Assembly: GCF_011745365.1 (NCBI RefSeq)
Contig: NW_024468909.1
Location: forward strand, 3,410,001 to 3,474,000
Length of the DNA stretch: 64,000 bases
Reading direction: 5' to 3'
Source of the DNA: Cryphonectria parasitica EP155
Taxonomy: Eukaryota; Ascomycota; Sordariomycetes; Diaporthales; Cryphonectriaceae
This document shows positions 57,203 to 64,000 of this stretch, one piece after another. Both the position numbers and the translations under genes were made by a program. Numbering within the stretch: the stretch's first letter is position 1; each line of letters opens with the position of its first letter. The notes beneath the pieces are model-generated. The model was not told the origin of the DNA. It ran no database searches and saw nothing but the letters and a program-made list of their open reading frames with translations.

Positions 57203-57915
57203 GCTGAGGTCTGTAGAATGCAAGTCGTAATTGAGTGTCTGGCTCGTGAAGAGAGGGGGGATATTTGGGCAAGAGGGAAATAATAAAAGAAATATTGCAG
57301 GGTTGTTGTCTGTACGGAAGAAGGAAGGTACACAATACAGAAGGTACAGTAGTAGTACACCAATAAATGGCAAGCATGGTCAGCACTTTACAAGCATGCC
57401 TTCCCAAGCATCTGCTGCCGGTATAGTTCGACATGTACCCCGCCATAAATGATGCCGCCCCTCCTCCGTCTCCAGCTGCACTTGCACTTTTCATGGCAAC
57501 CCCACGTCGTACCACTCGTAATGAAAAGCTTATCTCTTGGAAGGAACCAGCCGACAACCGCAGAACAGCACCGACACAGTCGACGCGGCCCTGACGATCC
57601 TTATCAACAAAATTCCGCTCTGCCGCCTGTGGCAGGTCTGGACCCTTTCTTCCCTTAAACTAAGTAGTATATCATGCTATTACTATCTATCGACTTATCG
57701 ACTAGTAGACTCTACCAAATATGAAGTCGCCCATGCCCCATGCACCATGATTCTCTCACTTAATCACTCAGATAAATAAGAGGCCAGCATATCCCAACCT
57801 TACCCCCCTCTTGAGACGCGACTCGTTGTTGTGCTCATGCTTAACACTTGTCTATTATCTATTTCTCTATTTTTCCTTACAAAATTCTGAAAGAAAAAAA
57901 AAAGACATCAAAACA
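57203..57915. promoter_or_regulatory. Shared divergent promoter of the thymine-salvage pair, rich in GATA sites
   Basis: 713 bp separate the start codons of isoorotate decarboxylase and thymine 7-hydroxylase. I count seven HGATAR motifs on either strand, at 57530, 57601, 57683, 57687, 57695, 57770 and 57855; about two are expected by chance. HGATAR is the binding site of AreA/NIT2-type nitrogen regulators. One CCAAT box is at 57360-57364. Nitrogen control of the pair is therefore a reasonable inference, not shown. Confidence 0.55.
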
Positions 57916-59167
57916 ATGGAGAAGGCTGCTGTTGACGAGCAGGGTCTCATGATCCCAGTAAGTGTGCCCCGAGAAAGAAATAGAGACAGAGACAGAGACA
58001 GCGACAAACCTCTTCTACCCATCTCGGCCTCACCAAATACTCATCTAAATAACGTCCTCCCTCCCTCTCCTTCTAGCTCATCGACTTCTCCAAGTTCCTG
58101 GAAGGTACCCCAGCCCAGCGCAAAGAGACTGCAGACGCCATCCTGCGTGGGTTCCAGACGGCAGGCTTCATCTACCTGAGCAACCTGCCCATCACGCCCA
58201 GCTTGCGCAAGCACGTTTTCGACACCTCAGCCAACTTCTTCCAACAGCTCACCCTGGACGAGAAGCTCGCCCTCGGCTGGACCACGCCCGAGGCCAACAG
58301 GGGCTACTCGGCCCCGGGCCGTGAGAAGAACACCCAGCTGACCGACGTCAACGAGGTGGCCAAGCTGAAGGAGGGCAGCCCGGACATCAAGGAGAGCTTC
58401 GAGATCGGGCGCGAGGCCGACCCAGAGTTCACCAACCAGTGGCCCGACGAGGCCGCTCTGCCCCAGGTCGCCGGCTTCCGCGACATCATGGTCGACTTTC
58501 ACGAACGCTGCCGTCGCATTCATGTCGAGGTCATGCGCGCCATCGCCGTCGGCATCGGCCTCGAGGACGAGGGCTACTTTGACTCCTTTGTCGACGGTGG
58601 CGATAACACCCTGCGCCTCCTCCACTACCCGGCCGTCAAGAGCGAGGTCTTCCGCGTCAACCCAGGCCAGGCCCGCACAGGCGCCCACTCCGACTACGGC
58701 AGCATCACCCTGCTGTTCCAGGACTCCGCAGGCGGGCTGCAGGTCCAGAGCCCCAGCGGCCAATTTGTCGATGCCACCCCGATCGAGGACACCTGCGTCG
58801 TGAACGCGGGAGACCTGCTGGCCAGGTGGAGCAATGACACTATCAAGAGCACCATCCACAGGGTTGTTGAGCCGCCCAGAAAGGCCGACGAGCACCCGGC
58901 ACGGTATTCTATTGCGTGAGTAGCCCATTCCTCCTCGTCCTTTGTGTTTGATCTACTATGATTATAATCATTGTAGAGAATGGATGAAGACGAGAGAGAG
59001 AGAGAGAGATAATCTTACTGACTGGTACCACCAGGTATTTCTGCAACCCCAACTTTGACAGCCAGATCGAGGCCATCCCTGGAACGTATGCGGGAGAGGC
59101 GGACAGGAAGTATGAGGGGGTCAATACCGGCGAGTATCTCGTGAAGCGGTTAGCCGCGACATACTGA
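57916..59167 (+). CDS. T7H: Thymine 7-hydroxylase (thymine dioxygenase), 2-oxoglutarate/Fe(II) enzyme
   Basis: Oxidises the thymine methyl group in three steps to 5-carboxyuracil using 2-oxoglutarate and O2. Exons 57916-57957, 58077-58915 and 59035-59167 give 337 residues. The N-terminus MEKAAVDEQGLMIP-LIDFSKF is nearly that of Neurospora thymine 7-hydroxylase as I recall it, and length agrees. Iron ligands are His218 and Asp220 in GAHSDYGSITLLFQD and His275 in STIHRVVEPP; the 2-oxoglutarate anchor is Arg290 with Ser292 in ARYSIAYF. GWTTPEANRGYSAPGREK and RLLHYPAVKSEVFRVNPGQ are further matches. The second intron contains a (GA)n tract at 58992-59009. General IPNS-like oxygenase is the fallback, but the neighbour strengthens the specific call. 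Confidence 0.92.
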
Positions 59168-60101
59168 GGCAGGTGATTGGTATCATGTTGCTCTCTTTCG
59201 TGCTCGATGTATATGTGATACAGTAGTTGAATCACGCAAGTGTCCTCTGCTGTTGGTAGGATCGATGTTTTGTTTTGACCAAAAAGCCTAATTTGGAGTG
59301 TATGGAGATAATACGAATGAATGAGACATGACATGACGGTCAGATAGTGATGATGTCCTGCAACGTACTGTGAACTGTTACTCATCTGTAGGTCGTCGTC
59401 CCCCTTCTCATCCTCTTATACAAACATAATTCCGTATAGAAAGTGTCTCCGCTGCACCAAGTGGAGTGGATCATCTGGTCAGTGTCTGGTTCACATATTG
59501 GACTGGAAGGCCCACCTTTTTTTTCCTTTCCTCGTCCCCTGTCCCCTATTCTTTACCCTTCCTTTTCTTTATTATCCTCTCTAAATCACACAAAGTTGTC
59601 AAAGCTGCAGTTAGGCTGAATGCTGCTGCCCGTATGGAACCTTGCTCAAGTCGTGACATAACACTAGAGGGGTACTCATCATTAAACGATTGTCTACTCA
59701 CCCACCTGCTCTATCCAAGATTTCCTCAACCTTTTTTTTTTTTTTTCACACACAAAAAAAAGAAAAGAAGAAACCACACTCTCGTAAGCAATCTAGCCTT
59801 GTGTGAATTGATTTTCTTATGTCAAGCTGAAGTCATTCTGAAGCAAATCCAGATTGGTGTGCAAGGTCTCGAATGGGCAGGCGGAACAGGCCGAGATTAC
59901 ATAAGCACGTCAACCTCACTCACCCAAGGCCGCCACCAAGCCTTCAAACTTCATCCTCACCAAACCCAAACAAAAAAAAACAGTCCAACAAACAACCTTC
60001 GATCTCCCAACCAAGTCAGGGTAACTCAAAAGAGGGGAGAGAAAAGGACCCTGTAAAAAATCAACCCAACAAATCCTTTTTCCTCAAACAAGCTCAAGAG
60101 G
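59168..60101. other. Intergenic region upstream of the J-protein gene
   Basis: 934 bp. There is a T14 run at about 59732-59745 followed by an A-rich stretch, and an A-rich leader (59970-60100) just before the start. The open frame 59466-60056 is low-complexity and has no motif. Confidence 0.45.
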
Positions 60102-61025
60102 ATGAGCGACTCAGCAGCCCTCAACCTGCTCCTCGCAGCAGCCAAAGATGCCGCCACCCGCGGCGTCGACTACTACGCCCTCCTGGACCTGGACCCCTCA
60201 TTGTCCTCCACCACCGCCGACAACAATAACAGCAACAATGGCGAGCCCCTCACGCGCGAGACGGTCCAGCGCGCCTGGCGCAAGCGGTCGCTCCGGTACC
60301 ACCCCGACAAGGCGGGGGCGAACTTCGACAAGGAGAAGTGGGAGGAGTTTGGTCTGGCGCGGGACATCCTGGCATCGGACGAGGCGCGGGCGGCCTACGA
60401 CGGGGCGCGGTCGGCGGTGGTGCAGAAGCAGCGGGAGAGGGAGCTCATGAACGCCAAGCAGCGGCGGTTCGCGGAGGAGCTGGAGCGGGCGGAGGGGCGG
60501 AGCAGGAAGGCGGCGGAGGAGGACAGGGAGAGGCGGGCGGCGGACGAGGCGGAGAGGGGCCGGCAGGCGGCGCAGGGGCGGGCGTACATGGACGAGAGGA
60601 AGAGGAAGATGGCCGAGGCGGAGGAGAGGGCGAGGGAGAGGGAGAGGATGGAGGATGATGCGAGGGAGGACAGGATCCGGGAGCTGGAGGAGAGGATTGC
60701 GGAGAAGGCCAGGCGCAAGGTGGAGAAGAGGGCCAGGAAGAAGGGGAGAGAGAGCGGTGTGGCTGTTGTTGTGGGCGAGGATGGTGATGTTGACATGCTA
60801 TCTGAGCAGCAACAACAACAACAGCGGCCTGCTGCTGCTGTGCCTGCATCTCGACCAAAGTCAATGGCTGAGCAAAAGGCGGCGCCCATTCCAGCGGTGG
60901 ACATGCAAATGTCGGACGATCCAGTCGGATTCTGGGACACGCAGTGGCCCAAGACGAAGGCGAGGCTACTTGCTGCCCAAAGAGCAAAGGAAAGCCGTGT
61001 CAAGGAGGCGCAGGCAGCAGCTTAA
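60102..61025 (+). CDS. J-domain protein, Cwf23/Cwc23-like (putative splicing cochaperone)
   Basis: Single exon, 307 residues. An N-terminal J domain has VDYYALLDLDPSLSSTTADN, helix II TRETVQRAWRKRSLRYHPDK with the Hsp70-stimulating HPD at 67-69, and WEEFGLARDILASDEARAAY. A Ser/Thr/Asn-rich loop of about 17 residues separates helix I from helix II, longer than in standard J domains. After it comes a long charged helix (Glu/Arg/Lys, about residues 105-225), a poly-Gln tract and a C-terminal conserved-looking motif DDPVGFWDTQWPKTKARLLA. This architecture fits Cwf23/Cwc23 and DNAJC17, which act with the spliceosome, but no RRM is visible. Its stop is 97 bp from the convergent IBA57 stop. Confidence 0.75.
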   Translation: MSDSAALNLLLAAAKDAATRGVDYYALLDLDPSLSSTTADNNNSNNGEPLTRETVQRAWRKRSLRYHPDKAGANFDKEKWEEFGLARDILASDEARAAYDGARSAVVQKQRERELMNAKQRRFAEELERAEGRSRKAAEEDRERRAADEAERGRQAAQGRAYMDERKRKMAEAEERARERERMEDDAREDRIRELEERIAEKARRKVEKRARKKGRESGVAVVVGEDGDVDMLSEQQQQQQRPAAAVPASRPKSMAEQKAAPIPAVDMQMSDDPVGFWDTQWPKTKARLLAAQRAKESRVKEAQAAA

Positions 61026-61122
61026 GTGGTAGGGCAGGTCAGGGGGGTTTCGGTTCTTTTGCTCTTCTCATGAATGATACCCATACAGAATCTATACAAA
61101 ATCAACCAGTATAAGATACACG

Positions 61123-62490
61123 TCATGGTTGGCCATGTCCACTGTTCTGCTCGTCCAGCCTCTGCCTCAACCAGTCGGGCACAAAAGCCTTGATCTTGAC
61201 CTTGGAGGCCCCACCCTCGCCATCCTCCCCAGGCTGCGTCTCCATCACAAACTCGCCAGCAGGGTTGTAGCTCGCAGCGGCCGTCTCGCCCGGCAGGACC
61301 ACATCCGTCATGATCTCCAGGCGACACAGCGCCAGCCCGACATTGCCCACACCGCGCAGCCACTTGCCAGCGCTGCGGCCCTTCTTCTCCAGCCGGCCGA
61401 TGCTCGTGTCCACGGGGATGGAGGACGCGTCCACGGGCCCACCAGCCCTGTACTCGAGCGCCTGCGGGGCTGCTTCTTCTTCTTCCTCTTCTTCTTCTTC
61501 CTCCTCCGCGCCGTACACCACGACGGGCAGCACCCGCTTCCGCACCACGCCCCTGTGCTTGGTCCGGATGGTCAGCTCCTGGCCCACATAGCAGCCCTTC
61601 CGGAAGTCGATGCCGCCCATGACGTCCAGGTTCCCCTCGAGCGGCAGCGCCGTCTCCCGCAGCAGCTCCTTCTGGCCCTCGGGCACGCCCAGCAGATAGC
61701 GGCGCACGCGGTACACATCCTCCTCCTCCTTGTCCCCGCCCGCGGCCACCCGCGCCAGGTCCACCAGCGGCTCCCGGTCCCCGGCCTTCACCATGCGCCA
61801 CCCGAGCCCCGGCGCGCGCGGGTCGCGCATGTGCACGAGCCGGTGATAATCCTCCACTCCTTGGCCCGCCGTCGCGTCCAGCGCCGCGCGCCCGTCCTCG
61901 TCCCAGGCGTGCCACACCGTCGCCTCCTGGCGGTCCAGCAGGCGCACCGTGAACTTGGCCCGCAGCTTGTACCGCTTGATGTGCCGCTCCAGGCGGGCGG
62001 CCTCGTCGGCGTCGACCTCGACCAAGAAGCTCTCGCCTGGCGCGGCGGCGGTGGCGGTGGTCGTTGTGGCAGTAGGGTTCAGGCTGCTGCGGGTGTCTGG
62101 GTAGATGAAGACGTCGTACAGCACGCGGCCTGTGGCGGTCAGAAAGGCGCCGTAGAAGCCGTCCGTGCGGATCTTGTGGGCCGTGCTGGCGCTGCCGGCT
62201 TGTGGGGCGAGGATGTTTTGCGTGATGACGCCCTGGAGGAACTTGGGCGCGTCGGGGCCTGAGATGGAGAGGAGGCGTCTCGAGGAGAGTGCTATGAGTC
62301 CTGAGGACGGTGGTGGTGGTGGTGCTGCTGCTGCTGCTGCGCGAGATGCGGTGCTGGTGCTGCTGGATGTAGATGAGAATCTTGATCGGGCCGCGGCGAC
62401 TCGTGTCTGGCAGCTCGCGCACACGAACCCTGGCGACGATGAGGCTGGGCGCGCGAGGCGACTTGGCAGAGCCATGCTGCTTGGGCGCAT
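61123..62490 (-). CDS. IBA57: Iba57/Caf17, mitochondrial Fe-S cluster assembly factor
   Basis: Folate-binding-like protein needed in the mitochondrial matrix for [4Fe-4S] cluster formation with Isa1/Isa2. One exon, 455 residues from the ATG at 62490 (a second ATG at 62475 is also possible). The N-terminus is a long Arg/Ser/Ala presequence. The fold starts at ALSSRRLLSISGPDAPKFLQ, QGVITQNIL, GFYGAFLTATGRVLYDVFIY. The signature GGIDFRKGCYVGQELTIRTK, with its Cys near residue 297, identifies the family. Additions not seen in yeast are a Thr/Ala loop (NPTATTTTATAAA) and an uninterrupted Glu run (about 11) made by a GAG/GAA microsatellite after VVVYGAE. GC content is high. A long frame on the same strand, shifted, is a shadow of this. 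Confidence 0.92.
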   Translation of the reverse strand: MRPSSMALPSRLARPASSSPGFVCASCQTRVAAARSRFSSTSSSTSTASRAAAAAAPPPPPSSGLIALSSRRLLSISGPDAPKFLQGVITQNILAPQAGSASTAHKIRTDGFYGAFLTATGRVLYDVFIYPDTRSSLNPTATTTTATAAAPGESFLVEVDADEAARLERHIKRYKLRAKFTVRLLDRQEATVWHAWDEDGRAALDATAGQGVEDYHRLVHMRDPRAPGLGWRMVKAGDREPLVDLARVAAGGDKEEEDVYRVRRYLLGVPEGQKELLRETALPLEGNLDVMGGIDFRKGCYVGQELTIRTKHRGVVRKRVLPVVVYGAEEEEEEEEEEEAAPQALEYRAGGPVDASSIPVDTSIGRLEKKGRSAGKWLRGVGNVGLALCRLEIMTDVVLPGETAAASYNPAGEFVMETQPGEDGEGGASKVKIKAFVPDWLRQRLDEQNSGHGQP

Positions 62491-63760
62491 CTTTTTTTTT
62501 TTCTTTTCTTTTTTTCTTCCCCCAAGTGAGTGTGGAAGGCGTAAAGAGTGTTGGGATGAGTTGTTGTTGAAGGTGAAGATTAGTCAAGTTGATTTTGGAG
62601 CCGAGTTGAAAATGACGTCGCAGCCGGAGACTCCGAAATCCCCGATGCCTGTTATGGGGAGTTTGAATACTACAACCTGTCAACGTCTCCCGTCTTTTCT
62701 GTTCCCCCTTCTTCTTTTTTCCTCTTGATGAAAAGAAAAAGCTTGAAAAAGGTAATTGTAAAATCAAGAGTGTATTATTACTAGAAAGACTGGGAAATGA
62801 GGATTTTGGAAGGTTTCCCGGTAACACGAGTGGTGTTGTGCAAGTAATCAATGCTCTGTCCGAAGGGCACAAGGCTCCATTCATCATCTTCTTCCGAGTT
62901 TGTCTCTTTGGTATAAATACCACCCTGTTGGCACTCTAGTTATATTGTCTCTTGATTAATTACATACACAGCTAGACTTCAAGCTGGCTATGCAACGGGA
63001 ATTGATCAATAGGCAAATATAACACGACTGGGCATAGATAAAGAAAGGAATGCGGTTGTGGCAGCTTCCTGGCAGTCTCTGGGAAGATTGGCAGGAAATA
63101 CAGGACCCTTCATGGCAGATGCGGCAGAGTATATCTTAGAAAGACAATGAGCTCATAATGAATGCATGTATGATCGTGTTCAAGATGGTCAGTGGCCATG
63201 TTGGACAAGCTGAAACTTTCGTCCTTATAGAAGGACCCTATTGTTTACACTATGAGAGATGGTCATTAAGACCTGAGGAATGGGCTTGGAATGAGCGAGC
63301 CTTGCTACTACAAGACATTTAGTGCTGAGGTTCACAAAGGTAGAGCGAGGGTGTGTGCAAAAATCATATTGTAATGCACAATCACGATGTGAAAGATTCC
63401 AGACAAAGCCCGAGAGCATTTCGTTTTCTTGAAGTTATTATCTAGCTCTTTCCATTCATCCAAGCTGCAATCATTACTTTTATGTATGCGTATAAACGTA
63501 TTGTGAGCCCAAAGAAGGCCTCATATCCCTTCAGCCAACCGTTTCTCAGATTTATTTACTGGTCTTTCGGATCGTATCAAATCACATTTTGAAACTGGCT
63601 GTCTCGTGGTAGGCTCAAACAGAGCCTTTCGTGCTAGCATGCCCCTCCCATGTTCCAGGCCCATATACATATCCTGTGGTACTCTCCAACTATGTACTGC
63701 CCGGTAATGGGCTATTAAATCTCATAGGGCCACGACGGTGGCCCCCCATTGTTGTGGCCC
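62491..63760. other. Intergenic region upstream of IBA57
   Basis: 1.27 kb. T-rich runs at 62492-62516 lie directly before the IBA57 start. No coding evidence is visible; 62950-63700 is AT-rich by local standards. Confidence 0.45.
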
Positions 63761-64000
63761 CTACTGGGCTGGGCCGAGCCGAGCCCGCTTGGCAGCACGA
63801 GGCTCAACGTCGTCCTCGGTCAGGTCGATAAACTCAGCTGCCCGCCGCCGAGTCGCCGTTGGGGCTTGAGCTGGCTGATTGAAAACGGGCTGCTGAGCTG
63901 CCGCCTGACCGAGAAAAGACTGCTGCTGGGCCGCCATCTGGTGGAAGCCAGGGTGGGGAGGGCCCGCCGGCTGGTAGTGCTGCTGCCGCTGGAACGGTTG
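63761..64000 (-). CDS. 3' end of an unidentified gene with a SUMO-interacting-type motif
   Basis: The frame is open from the right edge of the window to a TAG at 63761-63763, giving the last 79 residues of a protein. The visible part is Gln/Pro/Ala/His-rich and disordered (FQRQQHYQPAGPPHPGFHQ, AAQQQSFLGQAAAQQPV), then basic, then AAEFIDLTEDDVEPRAAKR and ends ARLGPAQ. IDLTEDD fits the SUMO-interacting motif (hydrophobic core with acidic flank), and KRAR could help nuclear import. That points to a nuclear regulatory protein, but nothing identifies it further. Partial: the start and most of the gene lie beyond the window. Confidence 0.65.
   Translation of the reverse strand, partial: QPFQRQQHYQPAGPPHPGFHQMAAQQQSFLGQAAAQQPVFNQPAQAPTATRRRAAEFIDLTEDDVEPRAAKRARLGPAQ

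Noticed and set aside
59466..60056. 196-codon frame before the J-protein
   Set aside because: Translation is dominated by homopolymer T and A runs; no ATG-proximal coding signal.
61022..62923. 633-codon open frame on the minus strand
   Set aside because: It runs over IBA57 in a shifted frame, is extremely Arg/Gly/His-rich, and reflects high GC with few stops; the overlapping frame has the conserved Iba57 motifs.
53..64000. Possible mobile elements, CRISPR arrays or prophage
   Set aside because: No transposase, integrase, terminal repeats, target duplications or spaced direct repeats were visible; gene content is conserved eukaryotic housekeeping.

Overview
The window is nuclear DNA of a filamentous ascomycete (Pezizomycotina, most likely a Sordariomycete). 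The evidence is short GT-AG introns of about 45-110 nt with CTAAC/CTGAC-type branch sites, gene density of roughly one per 2.5 kb on both strands without operons, and protein families typical of this group (Hap5, Mei2-like, isoorotate decarboxylase, Smp3, Sec15). I rebuilt exon structures by hand. For nearly every spliced gene the exons sum to a whole number of codons, and the joins restore conserved motifs. Where a join is a guess, the entry says so. Layout from left to right: FUN14-like protein (+), aminopeptidase P (-), importin-13/Kap122-like karyopherin (+), mitochondrial Trp-tRNA synthetase (-), mitoribosomal uS10m (-), Fcf2 (-), Hap5 (+), Sec15 (-), Mei2-like (+), SUN-domain Slp1-like (-), Fmp32/MCUR1-like (+), Laa1/HEATR5 (-), TACO1/YebC-like (+), Pet100 (-), Smp3 (-), Skp1 (+), eL39 (-), Arl1 (+), a 107-residue protein of unknown function (+), Phs1 dehydratase (+), DUF676-type hydrolase (-), isoorotate decarboxylase (-), thymine 7-hydroxylase (+), J-protein (+), Iba57/Caf17 (-), and the 3' end of an unidentified gene (-) running off the right edge. 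Functional themes: seven or eight genes encode mitochondrial proteins (FUN14-like, TrpRS, uS10m, Fmp32, TACO1-like, Pet100, Iba57, possibly an aminopeptidase P isoform). TACO1-like and Pet100, both linked to cytochrome oxidase, are convergent neighbours, and TrpRS and uS10m are tandem neighbours. A second theme is membrane traffic and the ER/Golgi (Sec15, Laa1, Arl1, Slp1-like, Smp3, Phs1). The nearest thing to a dedicated metabolic system is the divergent pair at 56045-59167: a thymine 7-hydroxylase and an isoorotate decarboxylase, which together convert thymine to uracil. They share a 713-bp promoter with seven HGATAR motifs. The pathway is known. The shared, GATA-rich control region is the part worth checking. 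I found no CRISPR array, transposon, rRNA or convincing tRNA. The main oddities are an in-frame TAG in the obvious reading of HAP5, a GC-AG intron in PET100, a stop-free in-frame intron beside the active site of aminopeptidase P, a second upstream start in that gene encoding a presequence-like peptide, a very long acidic extension on uS10m, and C-tracts just after several 5' splice sites.
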